Assembly: GCF_009856415.1 (NCBI RefSeq)
Contig: NZ_WMEZ01000007.1
Span: forward strand, 118,692-182,691
Direction of reading: 5' to 3'
From: Halobacillus litoralis
GTDB lineage: Bacteria > Bacillota > Bacilli > Bacillales > Halobacillaceae
Length of the DNA stretch: 64,000 bases
Part shown: piece after piece, positions 9,000 to 18,279 of the stretch
Position numbering within the stretch: position 1 is the stretch's first letter
Layout of the letters: each line of letters begins with the position of its first letter
Position numbers and translations under genes: made by a program
Notes under the pieces: generated by a model
Databases searched by the model: none
Told to the model about the DNA's origin: nothing
Seen by the model: only the letters and a program-made list of their open reading frames with translations

Positions 9000-9773
9000 T
9001 TGCCTATCTTAGAGGTTGAAAATGTTTCGCTACAGTTCGGTGGTGTGAAAGCTCTGGACGATGTGTCCTATCACCTGGAAAAGGGTGAGATCTTTTCGTT
9101 GATTGGTCCGAATGGAGCAGGGAAGACAAGTATGCTGAACTGTATAAGCGGACTGTACAAACCGACAGCAGGATCGATCCGTTTTAACGGAAAAGAATTA
9201 CTGGGGATGAAACCGTACAAAAGGACTTCTCTAGGTATTGCCCGTGCGTTTCAGAACATCGCTTTATTTGAACATATGTCTGTTTTGGATAATTTGAAAC
9301 TCGGGCGTCATGTCAAAATGAAAGCGGGAATTTTTACGGGTGGACTTTACTGGGGTGGTGCAGAGAAGGAAGAGGTCGTGCATCGTCAGTCGGTCGAAGA
9401 AGTCATTGAGTTTCTTGAGATGCAGGATATCCGTCATACGCCAGTCGGTACACTTCCATACGGATTGAAAAAAAGGGTGGAGGTCGGACGAGCGCTTGCC
9501 CTTGAACCTGAATTGATTTTGCTTGACGAACCGATGGCTGGAATGAATAGTGCTGAAAAAGAAGACATGGCCCGTTTTATTTTGGATATGCATGAACTGA
9601 ATGGAATTACGGTGTTCCTCATTGAACACGATATGGGGGTCATCATGGATCTTTCTGACAAGATTGCTGTCCTTGACTTTGGGAAACGAATCGGTTTCGG
9701 TACACCTGAGGAAATTCAGAAGAACCCGGAAGTCATTAAAGCTTATTTGGGAGAACAAGAAGTGACCACATAA
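9000..9773 (+). CDS. livG: Branched-chain amino acid-type ABC transporter ATPase (LivG-like)
   Basis: A 257-residue cytoplasmic ATPase of the HAAT (LivG) family. Walker A is GPNGAGKTS near residue 37, the family-typical signature region is LPYGLKKRVEVGRAL, and Walker B is LILLDEPMAGMN. The H-loop is LIEHDMGV. The TTG start (9000) follows AAAGGGGGA by about 9 bases and gives MPILEVENV. First gene of an operon that continues with an acyl-CoA-synthetase-like protein, LivH, LivM, LivK and LivF homologues. The true substrate may not be branched-chain amino acids, given the embedded CoA ligase. Confidence 0.9.
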   Translation: MPILEVENVSLQFGGVKALDDVSYHLEKGEIFSLIGPNGAGKTSMLNCISGLYKPTAGSIRFNGKELLGMKPYKRTSLGIARAFQNIALFEHMSVLDNLKLGRHVKMKAGIFTGGLYWGGAEKEEVVHRQSVEEVIEFLEMQDIRHTPVGTLPYGLKKRVEVGRALALEPELILLDEPMAGMNSAEKEDMARFILDMHELNGITVFLIEHDMGVIMDLSDKIAVLDFGKRIGFGTPEEIQKNPEVIKAYLGEQEVTT

Positions 9774-9788
9774 GGAGGGAACTGTGGA

Positions 9789-11672
9789 ATGACGCACCGA
9801 ACGCTGCCTCAGCTTTTGTTTGAAAAAGCAGATAAAGAAGGGAGGAAAGTGGCCTTTCGCCAGAAAAATTTAGGCATTTGGAAAGAATGGACCTGGCATA
9901 AATACTACAAAGAGGTAGAATCACTTGCCCTAGGGTTCCAAGAAGAATTTTCGATCCAAGCAGGAGACCGCATTGGAATCATCGGGGACAATCGACCGCA
10001 ATGGATTGTCGCAGAACTTGCGGCCCAGTCGATTGGAGCTGTTCCTGTAGGGATTTATCAGGATGCTTCGCCGGACGCGATGGCCCATTACTTAGACGAA
10101 TGTGAACCGAGAATCTTAGTGGTTGAAGACCAGGAACAGGTGGACAAACTTCTTGGAATCATCGATTCGTTCCCAACCATTGATGCCATTCTTTACTACA
10201 ATGAAAAAGGTCTCCGGTCCTATTCTCATGAAAAGCTTATGGACTTAAAAAACGTACAGTCCATTGGTAGCACATGCGCCAGTGAAGACCCGTCTTTTTT
10301 TGAGCATCAAATACAAAAAGTGAAACCGCTGGATATTGCTTTAATTACGTTCACTTCGGGCGTAACCCGATATCCAAAACCTGCAACTTTCACGCATACC
10401 AACCTGATTCAAACGGCTTTATCTATTCATGAAGTAGACGCTGTAAGAGCCGATGATGACTACTTATCCTTCCTGTCGCTCGCTTGGATTTGTGAGCAAG
10501 TAATGGCGGTCGGACTCTCCTTGACAAGAGGCATGACCATCAATTTTCCTGAAGAACCTTCAACCATATTAAACGATTTAAGGGAAATCGGACCACACTT
10601 GATCCAAGCACCTCCACGAACATTTGAGAACATATTGACCCGCTTCCAAATTCGAATGAATGATTCCACACGCTTGAAGAAAAAAGTATATGAACGTACC
10701 GAATCTGGTATAGAAAAAAACGCACGAGCAAAATTGAGCAACCGTTCGGTCTCTTTTTTATCGAGATTCAACTATTTTCTCAATGACTTCTTTATGTATA
10801 GTGCCATCCGTGACCATTTAGGCCTCTCGCGTTTAAGACGGGCTTACGTGACGGGCGGCAGGTTAAATAAAGATGCTTTCGAGTTTTTCCAAGGATTAGG
10901 TGTCAATGTGAAACAAACGTATGGGACGGTCGAAACCACAGGGTATGCCTCTATTCAAAGGGATGACGAGTGGTCGGCAGAAGGAGCAGGGAAACCATTG
11001 CCTGGTTTATCTATGAATATAGCGTCCAGAGGAGAAATTCAAGTCGAGGGTCTTCAAGTTTTCGCCGGCTATTTGGGGGAGCACCCTGTAACGGAACTTT
11101 CTACTGGAGATTACGGCAAAATTCTTGATTCAGGTGAAATCGAAATCCGCGGAAGAATGGAGGAACGGTTGGCTTTGGACTCGACGGACGGACAATCCTC
11201 CAGTGAAATCGAAATCGAGCTTCGGAAGAGTCATTATTTACAAGAAGCTGTAGTCTTCGGAGAAGGACGATCTTATTTGACGGCTATGGTCACCATTCAT
11301 CGAGCCAGCGTGGGCCGTTGGGCAGAAAAGAATCAGATCTCTTATACGAGTTACAGGGATTTAACCACGCATCCGGAGGTCATGGAACTCATCAGGGATC
11401 AAGTTGTTGAAATGATGCAATCTTTACCTGAAGAAAGTCGAATCAAACGGTTCGTCATCCTTCCTGAAGAGTTACGGTTGAGTGATGGGGAAATGACGTC
11501 CACACAGAAAACGGTACGGAGAACTGTGGAGAAGAATTACAAGCGTTATTTAGCTGCGTTATATAACGATGCTGGACAGTTTGATACCCTTTCAAATTTA
11601 TATGCTGAAGGAACGAATGAGGGGGAAATCGTGCCTGTCATCTTATTGGATCGATCACAGGGGGTGGCTTGA
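9789..11672 (+). CDS. Acyl-CoA synthetase-like AMP-binding protein with altered P-loop
   Basis: A 627-residue protein of the adenylate-forming, long-chain acyl-CoA synthetase type. Members activate a carboxylic acid with ATP and then form a CoA thioester. The fold is recognisable from GIIGDNRPQW, TYGTVETTGY, the STGDYG aspartate motif, RGRMEER, and STQKTVRR near the C-terminus with the late catalytic lysine position. The ATP P-loop reads TSGVTRYPKP, where the family normally has TSGTTGxPKG, so two glycine/serine-type positions are changed. AAGGAGGG lies before the ATG. It sits between livG and livH, suggesting that an imported acid is activated on entry. Activity cannot be assumed. Confidence 0.82.
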   Translation: MTHRTLPQLLFEKADKEGRKVAFRQKNLGIWKEWTWHKYYKEVESLALGFQEEFSIQAGDRIGIIGDNRPQWIVAELAAQSIGAVPVGIYQDASPDAMAHYLDECEPRILVVEDQEQVDKLLGIIDSFPTIDAILYYNEKGLRSYSHEKLMDLKNVQSIGSTCASEDPSFFEHQIQKVKPLDIALITFTSGVTRYPKPATFTHTNLIQTALSIHEVDAVRADDDYLSFLSLAWICEQVMAVGLSLTRGMTINFPEEPSTILNDLREIGPHLIQAPPRTFENILTRFQIRMNDSTRLKKKVYERTESGIEKNARAKLSNRSVSFLSRFNYFLNDFFMYSAIRDHLGLSRLRRAYVTGGRLNKDAFEFFQGLGVNVKQTYGTVETTGYASIQRDDEWSAEGAGKPLPGLSMNIASRGEIQVEGLQVFAGYLGEHPVTELSTGDYGKILDSGEIEIRGRMEERLALDSTDGQSSSEIEIELRKSHYLQEAVVFGEGRSYLTAMVTIHRASVGRWAEKNQISYTSYRDLTTHPEVMELIRDQVVEMMQSLPEESRIKRFVILPEELRLSDGEMTSTQKTVRRTVEKNYKRYLAALYNDAGQFDTLSNLYAEGTNEGEIVPVILLDRSQGVA

Positions 11673-11673
11673 G

Positions 11674-12558
11674 TTGACTTTCTTTATGCAAATGCTGGTC
11701 AGTGGAGTTGTAGTAGGAAGTATTTATGCGCTCGTAGCCTTAGGGTTTGTACTTATCTATAAAGCTAGCGATGCTTTGAATCTGGCAAATGGAGAATTCG
11801 TACTTATCGGATCGTATATTTGTTTGACACTTGTCACAGCTTTGAAACTGCCTTTCTTAGTGGCTCTTGCGGTTACTTTGGGCGTGTGTGGTGTACTTGG
11901 GTTATTGGTTGAGAGAGTCGTACTGAGACCATTATTGAACGCGCCGACCATTTCGGTGATTATGGCGACGATTGGTCTTGGTAACTTGCTTGCAGGGTTG
12001 GTCCATATGGTATGGGGACACCAGACGCGCGTGTATCCCAATCTCTTTCCGAACACCCCGGTGACTTTTGGTGAAGTCCTTATTACACCTGTCTATTTAT
12101 GGTCCTTCATTATTGTTATGGCTCTGCTTCTTGCTTTTACTGTTTTCTTTAAATTTTCAAAAATGGGAGTGGCTATGCGTGCTGTAGCGGATGACCTTCA
12201 GGCAGCCGCTAGTATGGGAATTAATGTGAAACGAGTATTTGCCATCACCTGGGCGATTGCCTGTATTGTTGCCGCTGTCGGTGGGGTGCTGCTTGGAAAC
12301 ATAAACGGAGTCAACGCAACGATGAGCGTCATCGGTCTTACCGTTTTACCTGTGGTTATTCTGGGAGGACTGGATAGTATTCCTGGAGCTATTGTTGGTG
12401 GATTCATCATTGGAATATTGCAAAGCATGGCTGGTGGATACATTGATCCCCTGGTCGGAGGGGGATTGAAAGAAGTCTTCCCGTTCATCGTTGTCATCTT
12501 GATATTAATGATCAAGCCTTATGGTCTCTTTGGAAAAGGTGGAATGGAAAGGGTGTGA
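11674..12558 (+). CDS. livH: Branched-chain amino acid-type ABC permease (LivH-like)
   Basis: A 294-residue inner-membrane permease of the LivH family with about eight hydrophobic helices. The family block YALVALGFVLIYKASDALNL lies near the N-terminus, and the C-terminal GGLDSIPGAIVGGFIIG stretch contacts the ATPase. An open frame extends back into the synthetase gene, but TTG 11674 is chosen. It directly follows the previous stop and has GGGGGTGG 6-7 bases upstream; ATG 11686 is an alternative. It pairs with LivM to form the channel. Confidence 0.9.
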   Translation: MTFFMQMLVSGVVVGSIYALVALGFVLIYKASDALNLANGEFVLIGSYICLTLVTALKLPFLVALAVTLGVCGVLGLLVERVVLRPLLNAPTISVIMATIGLGNLLAGLVHMVWGHQTRVYPNLFPNTPVTFGEVLITPVYLWSFIIVMALLLAFTVFFKFSKMGVAMRAVADDLQAAASMGINVKRVFAITWAIACIVAAVGGVLLGNINGVNATMSVIGLTVLPVVILGGLDSIPGAIVGGFIIGILQSMAGGYIDPLVGGGLKEVFPFIVVILILMIKPYGLFGKGGMERV

Positions 12559-12562
12559 GGAT

Positions 12563-13624
12563 GTGAAAAATCCATTTGTAATGGAATGTGGCAATTACAA
12601 AACTCGATATGAGAAAGATATGGCCATTTTCTCAATAAAACGGGTGAAAATCAGGATGCTTGGACTGGCCATTCTCGCTTTCTTGTTTCCTTTGCTGGCT
12701 GATAATTATGTCATCGGCCTTGCGACTTTATGTGCAATTGCTTCGATAGGCGCCATCGGATTGAACATTTTGACAGGTTTTACTGGTCAAATATCCATCG
12801 GGGTCGGTGCCTTCCTTGGTGTAGGAGGTTATACATCTGCCATTTTAACAAGTACGTTAGGGTTGAGCTTTTGGGTGGCTTTGCCTGTCGCAGGTCTCAT
12901 CACAGCTTCTGTAGGGGCGTTATTCGGAATTCCGTCTCTAAGACTTAAAGGGCTTTACTTGGCGATCGCGACATTAGCGGCGCAGTTCATCATCTTGTTC
13001 ATCATTAGCCGATGGACGGGCTTAACTGGTGGGACCTCTGGAATGGTACTTCAGCGTCCGTCCATCGGGTCGTTTTCTCTTATGTCTGCAAGCAGCTACT
13101 ACTATTTGTGTCTCATCATTCTGCTTTTTACTATCGTCTATGCTTTGAATTTATTCCGGAGCCGTACGGGCAGAGCCTTTCTAGCTGTTCGGGATCGTGA
13201 CGTAGCGGCGGAAATTATGGGCATCAACTTGTTCACTTACAAAGTGCTTTCCTTCGCCATCAGCTCCTTTTTTGTTGGGATCGCTGGTGCATTGCTTGCT
13301 CATTATACGATGATTGTCAGCCCGGAACTATATAGCATCACAGTATCAATTCAATACTTGGCCATGATTCTAGTCGGTGGTCTCGGGAGTATCCTTGGGT
13401 CAATTCTTGGAGCCATATTCATAACGCTTTTGCCTGTGGGCCTTGGTTTTGTCATGGATTCTATCGCTGTCTATATGCCCGATATGCAAAACACGTTAGC
13501 GGCTTTCCAGGAACTTGCCTTTGGTGCAGCCATCATCCTGTTTCTTATCTTTGAACCAGGCGGGCTGGCACATATATGGAGTAATATCAAAAATTACTTC
13601 AAAGTTTGGCCATTTTCTTATTAG
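12563..13624 (+). CDS. livM: Branched-chain amino acid-type ABC permease (LivM-like)
   Basis: A permease of about 353 residues with some ten hydrophobic segments. The family core LNILTGFTGQISIGVGAFLG follows the first helices, and VGGLGSILGSILGAIF near the end is the ATPase-contact region. The start is uncertain. GTG 12563 is four bases after the livH stop with GGAAAGGG about 10 bases upstream; the ATGs at 12581 and near 12620 are alternatives that would remove a hydrophilic N-terminal extension. It works with LivH, LivG and LivF. Confidence 0.87.
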   Translation: MKNPFVMECGNYKTRYEKDMAIFSIKRVKIRMLGLAILAFLFPLLADNYVIGLATLCAIASIGAIGLNILTGFTGQISIGVGAFLGVGGYTSAILTSTLGLSFWVALPVAGLITASVGALFGIPSLRLKGLYLAIATLAAQFIILFIISRWTGLTGGTSGMVLQRPSIGSFSLMSASSYYYLCLIILLFTIVYALNLFRSRTGRAFLAVRDRDVAAEIMGINLFTYKVLSFAISSFFVGIAGALLAHYTMIVSPELYSITVSIQYLAMILVGGLGSILGSILGAIFITLLPVGLGFVMDSIAVYMPDMQNTLAAFQELAFGAAIILFLIFEPGGLAHIWSNIKNYFKVWPFSY

Positions 13625-13691
13625 TAAGTCGAGGGAGGGTTCTGCGCTCTTTACTCAAAACTATAAAACAAAAAGAAAGGGAGTCGAGGAT

Positions 13692-14900
13692 TTGATTAAA
13701 ACGTACGCAAAGTCGACGATGCTTTTGTTGTGTTTCATGTTTTTGGTGGGGATAATGGCTGCTTGTAGTGGAGACGAGGGAGCGGCTGGTGGAGATGCAG
13801 AAGCTTCTGATGGCAACACAGTAAAAATTGGAGCGCTTTTTGATATTACAGGCGGTACGGGTGATGTGGGTACTCCGTATTCCGAAGGTGAGAAAGCTTA
13901 CTATGAATATTTGAATAGTCAAGGAGGAATTGATGGTGTACAAGTTGAACTGATTGGTGACGATTATGCCTATGATATGGCAAAAGGTCAACGCTTGTAT
14001 CAAGAGTTGCGTGATAAAGACAACGTATCGGCGATTCTTGGATGGGGCACGGCGGACACAGAAGCGCTCCGTCAGCAAGTAGCAAATGATCAACTTCCAT
14101 ACTTCTCTGCTTCGTATTCAGAAAACCTGAAAAATTTAGAAGAGAGTCCGTACAACTTTTTAACAGCAGCTACATATTCTGACCAGGGACGAGCTGTTGT
14201 TCAATGGATCAAGGATAATCATGAAGGAGACAATCCGACGCTCGCTCTCCTTTATAACGATACTGCGTTCGGACGTTCCCCGATTGAGGACATTAAAGCC
14301 TATGCAGCTGAAGTCGGTGTTGAAGTGGTGGATGAACAGGTCATTCCGGTGACGGCGACAGAAGCCCAGTCCCAAATGTTGAATATGGAGGAGGCAGATC
14401 CAGATTACGCCATCATTCAGCAAACATGGGGAGCGACAGCCACGATTTTACGTGAAGCACAGACGCTTGACATTGATACCCAATTCATCGGTTTGAACTG
14501 GGCAACTGGAGAAGGAGTTGTAGAAATTGCCGGTGACGCGGCTGAAGGAATGTTAGGAGTCGTCACCCACGCTTTTCCATATGAAGACTTGGAAGGGCTG
14601 GCTGAAATGGAAGAGTACCTGGAGTCTAGAGGAGAAAGTCTAGAAGATGTCAGTCAAAAATTCGTTCAAGGCTGGGTAACAGCAAAGATTATGGCTGAGG
14701 GTATTGGAAATGCCGAAGAGTTGAATGGAGAAGGCATCCGAAAAGGAATCGAACAAATTAAAGACATGGATTTGGGTGGTCTGGCTGCACCTGTCACTTT
14801 TTCAGAAGACAACCATGCAGGAACGAACCAAGTCCGTCTGGCAGAAGTTAAGAATGGGAAGTTTGAAGTCATCACGGATTATTTCAGTTATGAAGATTAA
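13692..14900 (+). CDS. livK: Branched-chain amino acid-type substrate-binding lipoprotein (LivK-like)
   Basis: A 402-residue lipoprotein of the type 1 periplasmic-binding fold. The signal peptide ends in the lipobox MAAC at about residue 24, so the protein would be anchored outside the membrane. IGALFDITGGTGDVG opens the mature domain, as in amide and branched-chain amino acid binders. TTG 13692 gives a compact lipoprotein signal peptide and has GGGAG upstream. A longer open frame runs back into livM but lacks support. A terminator-like hairpin follows, probably making this the most abundant protein of the operon. Confidence 0.9.
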   Translation: MIKTYAKSTMLLLCFMFLVGIMAACSGDEGAAGGDAEASDGNTVKIGALFDITGGTGDVGTPYSEGEKAYYEYLNSQGGIDGVQVELIGDDYAYDMAKGQRLYQELRDKDNVSAILGWGTADTEALRQQVANDQLPYFSASYSENLKNLEESPYNFLTAATYSDQGRAVVQWIKDNHEGDNPTLALLYNDTAFGRSPIEDIKAYAAEVGVEVVDEQVIPVTATEAQSQMLNMEEADPDYAIIQQTWGATATILREAQTLDIDTQFIGLNWATGEGVVEIAGDAAEGMLGVVTHAFPYEDLEGLAEMEEYLESRGESLEDVSQKFVQGWVTAKIMAEGIGNAEELNGEGIRKGIEQIKDMDLGGLAAPVTFSEDNHAGTNQVRLAEVKNGKFEVITDYFSYED

Positions 14901-14908
14901 AAGAGTGC

Positions 14909-14935
14909 GGGGTCTCGTAAAGAGGCCCCCTTTTT
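14909..14935 (+). terminator. Internal terminator between livK and livF
   Basis: GGGGTCTC and GAGGCCCC form an 8-bp stem followed by TTTTT. It lies inside the operon, just before the livF ribosome-binding site, and would let only part of the transcripts reach livF. Confidence 0.8.
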
Positions 14936-14955
14936 CAAAAGGAAGGTGAATGGTC

Positions 14956-15744
14956 ATGTTAAAAGTGGATAATATTGAAGTGGTGTATTCGAAGATGATT
15001 CTAGTCTTAAAAGGGATGTCGATCGAGGTGCCAGATGGAAACATCGTCGCATTGTTAGGAAGTAATGGAGCTGGAAAATCTACGACATTGAAAGCGATCT
15101 CAGGTTTGCTCGGGGGAGATAGTGGTCAAGTGACGAAAGGAAGAATTACGTATCAAGAGGAAGATATAACTTCGATGAGCCCTGATAAAATTGTTCAAAA
15201 AGGTATTTTTCAAAGTATGGAAGGAAGAAGAGTTTTCAAGCATCTTACGGTCGAAGAAAATTTGACCGCAGGCGCTCACACGAGAAAAGATCGAAGGAAT
15301 ATAAAAAAAGATATGGAACGAGTCTATCATTATTTTCCAAAATTAAAAACGTTACGTTCCCGTCATGCAGGTTTACTTTCAGGAGGAGAACAACAAATGC
15401 TTGCCATCGGCAGAGGGATCATGGCGAAACCGAAGCTATTGTTGTTGGACGAACCATCTCTTGGGATTGCACCGCTTCTCGTGAAAGAGATCTTTCAAAA
15501 CATTAAACAGATCAATGAAGAAGAAGGGATGTCCATTCTCGTCGTTGAGCAGAATGCCAATGTAGCGCTCTCCATCGCAGATTATGGATATATCATTGAG
15601 GATGGACGCTCTGTTTTGGAAGCTCCTGTATCAGAACTGCTTTCTAACCAGGAAGTACAAGAACACTATTTAGGTATGAATGAAGAAGGTCGCAAAAATT
15701 ACAGAGACGTAAAGTCTTACAGAAAAAAACAACGCTGGATTTAG
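14956..15744 (+). CDS. livF: Branched-chain amino acid-type ABC transporter ATPase (LivF-like)
   Basis: A 262-residue second ATPase of the transporter. Walker A is GSNGAGKST near residue 35, the signature region is LLSGGEQQMLAIGRG, Walker B is LLLLDEPSLG, and the H-loop region is VVEQNANVAL, typical of LivF. ATG 14956 is preferred over ATG 14950 because GGAAGG at 14941-14946 is then 9 bases away. The C-terminal extension (NYRDVKSYRKKQRWI) goes beyond the usual end of LivF. It forms a heterodimer with LivG. Confidence 0.9.
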   Translation: MLKVDNIEVVYSKMILVLKGMSIEVPDGNIVALLGSNGAGKSTTLKAISGLLGGDSGQVTKGRITYQEEDITSMSPDKIVQKGIFQSMEGRRVFKHLTVEENLTAGAHTRKDRRNIKKDMERVYHYFPKLKTLRSRHAGLLSGGEQQMLAIGRGIMAKPKLLLLDEPSLGIAPLLVKEIFQNIKQINEEEGMSILVVEQNANVALSIADYGYIIEDGRSVLEAPVSELLSNQEVQEHYLGMNEEGRKNYRDVKSYRKKQRWI

Positions 15745-15800
15745 AGGTTGAGCTTTTTAGAAAAGTTATCTTCCACAATTGGGAGCTTATACTTAATGGA

Positions 15801-15827
15801 CACTTCCTGGATAGGAGGTGTTTTTTT
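15801..15827 (+). terminator. Terminator of the ABC operon
   Basis: CACTTCCT and AGGAGGTG form an 8-bp stem (one G-T pair) with loop GGAT and a run of seven T. Confidence 0.85.
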
Positions 15828-15951
15828 ATTGTCCAGGAAATATTTCAATAGAGGAAGAATATGGACAAAATGTGTCATAATAAATGGAATTTTGTTTAGA
15901 AATTGAGATTATAGGAAAAAGACAGGTAATTAATGAAGAAGAGGTGAAAAA

Positions 15952-17211
15952 ATGTCAGAAAGAAAAGTAAAGAACAGATGGTTAATCGCCTTAGGAGCGG
16001 TAGGGATTCATATTTCTATCGGTTCTGTGTATGCCTGGAGTAACTTTACAGGCCCATTAAGCGAAGAGTTTGGCTGGTCAGCAAGTCAAGTTCAGTTGAC
16101 CTTCAGCATTGCTATTTTATTTTTAGGATTATCTGCAGCCTTTTTAGGATGGTTCGTGGAGAAATATGGACCGAGGGTCGCCGGAATCACAGCTGCCATC
16201 TTTTTCGGGATTGGTGTGGCTGGATCAGGAATTGCTGTAAGCGCAGGGTCCTTATGGATGCTGTACATATTTTATGGTGTTCTTGGAGGAATAGGTTTAG
16301 GTGTCGGTTATATCGCACCTGTTTCTACATTAGTCAAATGGTTCCCTGACCGTAGAGGTTTGGCAACGGGGATGGCGATTATGGGCTTCGGGTTTGCAGC
16401 CGCCATTGCTAGTCCATTGATGGATTTTCTTATCAATTCAGTTGGAATTGCAGCCACCTTCTATATTTTAGGGATCAGTTATTTTGTTGTTATGATTGGT
16501 TCTTCTCTTTACATGTCCCGCCCTCCTGAAGGTTGGACACCTAAAGGGTATGATGCAGATAAGGAAACGGATACGGAAAATCAAGATTTAGCAAACTTGC
16601 GTGCAAAGGAAGCGTTGAAGACCAAGCGATTTTATTACCTTTGGACAATGTTGTTCATTAATGTCACGTGTGGGATCGCTGTTATTTCTGCCGCTAAACC
16701 GTTGTTGGAGGAAAGTGTCGGGGTATCGGCCGCTACTGCAGCTACTCTCGTTGGTGTGATGGGAGTTTTTAATGGACTGGGAAGAATCGGATGGGCAAGT
16801 GCTTCCGATTATATAGGCCGTGCGAATACGTATATCACTTTCTTTGTTCTGCAGATCGGGTTATTTCTTGTTCTGCCTTGGACAACCGCGACTTGGATTT
16901 TTGTCATTGCTTTTTCTATTATTTACACTTGCTATGGTGGCGGATTTGCTACTATACCCGCGTTTATCGGGGACCTATTTGGAACAAAAGAACTTGGAGC
17001 CATTCATGGGTATATTTTGACAGCATGGGCGGCTGCCGGTCTTGCAGGTCCGATTTTTGCGGCTTGGATGAAAGATACGACAGGAAGCTATGAGAACAGC
17101 CTCATTTTCTTCTCTGGTTTATTTGTCATCGCCCTGGTGGTATCCATTCTGACCAAGGTTGATGAACGGAAAAAGCGAAAAGCATTAATGAGCAAAGAAA
17201 AAACAGCATAA
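15952..17211 (+). CDS. OFA-family major facilitator transporter
   Basis: A 419-residue 12-helix major facilitator protein of the oxalate/formate antiporter (OFA) group. IHISIGSVYAWSNFTGPL in helix 1 is a hallmark of this group, and the loop between helices 2 and 3 has WFVEKYGPR. The central cytoplasmic loop (residues about 190-225) is hydrophilic. Family members exchange small organic acids such as oxalate/formate or take up monocarboxylates; the substrate here is not readable. GAGGTG lies before the ATG. Single-gene unit closed by its own terminator; its position after an acid-activating ABC operon may be coincidence. Confidence 0.88.
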   Translation: MSERKVKNRWLIALGAVGIHISIGSVYAWSNFTGPLSEEFGWSASQVQLTFSIAILFLGLSAAFLGWFVEKYGPRVAGITAAIFFGIGVAGSGIAVSAGSLWMLYIFYGVLGGIGLGVGYIAPVSTLVKWFPDRRGLATGMAIMGFGFAAAIASPLMDFLINSVGIAATFYILGISYFVVMIGSSLYMSRPPEGWTPKGYDADKETDTENQDLANLRAKEALKTKRFYYLWTMLFINVTCGIAVISAAKPLLEESVGVSAATAATLVGVMGVFNGLGRIGWASASDYIGRANTYITFFVLQIGLFLVLPWTTATWIFVIAFSIIYTCYGGGFATIPAFIGDLFGTKELGAIHGYILTAWAAAGLAGPIFAAWMKDTTGSYENSLIFFSGLFVIALVVSILTKVDERKKRKALMSKEKTA

Positions 17212-17218
17212 AGAAAAA

Positions 17219-17254
17219 ATAAAACTCGGATGCAGGAATAGCATCCGAGTTTTC
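17219..17254. terminator. Terminator after OFA transporter
   Basis: AAAACTCGGATGC and GCATCCGAGTTTT form a perfect stem, A-rich before and T-rich after. Confidence 0.92.
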
Positions 17255-17528
17255 ATTTTTTGGAGACCATCTATGTGAGATGTGGAAATGACGGAAGGAT
17301 GGATAGAAGCTATATCAATGAACCTCATGGTTGCCTTCGTGATGTAACGGTAAGACTAGGCATAGGTCTAGTCTTATTCTTGTATAAGCGATGTGAACGT
17401 TCCTCATGGGTGTTCACTTAAGTGACGATTGGCGACTAGAGAGTATTGAGGCTGGTATTTCAAGGTTAACCTCATGTGATTAGGGGAAGGGTTGAATTAA
17501 GAGTCATTGGCAGTCAGGAGGAATTGTG
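17255..17528. other. Intergenic region before the PAP2 gene
   Basis: About 270 bases without a gene. It contains one hairpin, AAGACTAG with CTAGTCTT at about 17351-17375, and the perfect palindrome AGGTTAACCT near 17462-17471. No clear promoter was recognised. Confidence 0.5.
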
Positions 17529-18272
17529 ATGTTGTTTTCAGGAACGAAGATTTCAGACCTTTCGAAAGCGTCTATTATTCTTATTTTGGCGGGGTTCCTA
17601 TTGGTAGGAGGAGCCGTATATTTCTTTACTGAACTTGCGGCAGAAGTCCTTGAACAGGAAAAATTCGTTGTGGATCAGGCAGCGACAGATGTAGTGAGAT
17701 CAATCACGACCCCGTGGATGGATACGTTTTGGGGATGGACGACGGATTTAGGGTCCGTATTATTCATTTCTATAGCCTCTGTAGCATTACTTATCTTTTT
17801 ATTGTTTTTTTCACCATTCAGCCGGTGGGTAGGGATTTATTTTGCGATCCTCATGATCGGTATTAGTTCCTTAACTAAATTGTTGAAAGTTACCTTCGAG
17901 CGCCAACGTCCAGAAGTGCTGGCGGAATATGATGGAACGGGCTTCAGCTTTCCGAGTGGACATACGACAGGGTCTGTTGTTTTTTACGGATTTCTCATTT
18001 ATTTAATCGTCATCAGCCCGTTGAGGAAGCCTTGGAAATGGACAATAAATATAGCGCTGGGATTATTAATTGCACTTGTCGGCCTTTCTCGAGTTTATCT
18101 CGGGGTGCACTTTTTTACGGATGTTGTTGGAGGCACGTTATTCGGTCTTGCATGGCTGCTCGTTTGCATAGCAGCGCTGGAAATCACCATATGGAATCAG
18201 AGGAGAAGACAATCAGGGAGTGTTCAAACCCTTTCAAAAGGGAAAGCTGAGAGGAAGCAAGAGAAAGGATGA
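17529..18272 (+). CDS. PAP2-family membrane phosphatase
   Basis: A 247-residue membrane phosphatase of the PAP2 superfamily. The three catalytic motifs are KVTFERQRP (C1), FPSGHT (C2) and SRVYLGVHFFTDVVGG (C3), all on the outer membrane face. Members dephosphorylate lipid phosphates such as phosphatidylglycerol phosphate, undecaprenyl diphosphate or phosphatidate; the motif set does not settle which. Five to six hydrophobic helices are visible. ATG 17529 is preferred over GTG 17526 because AGGAGG lies 7 bases upstream. It is followed after 7 bases by a PMP3-type membrane peptide gene, so the two are probably cotranscribed. Confidence 0.88.
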   Translation: MLFSGTKISDLSKASIILILAGFLLVGGAVYFFTELAAEVLEQEKFVVDQAATDVVRSITTPWMDTFWGWTTDLGSVLFISIASVALLIFLLFFSPFSRWVGIYFAILMIGISSLTKLLKVTFERQRPEVLAEYDGTGFSFPSGHTTGSVVFYGFLIYLIVISPLRKPWKWTINIALGLLIALVGLSRVYLGVHFFTDVVGGTLFGLAWLLVCIAALEITIWNQRRRQSGSVQTLSKGKAERKQEKG

Positions 18273-18279
18273 TCGAATC

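Noticed and set aside
13599..14093. 164-codon ORF antisense to livK
   Set aside because: It is a shadow of a well supported lipoprotein gene with no start signal or domain.
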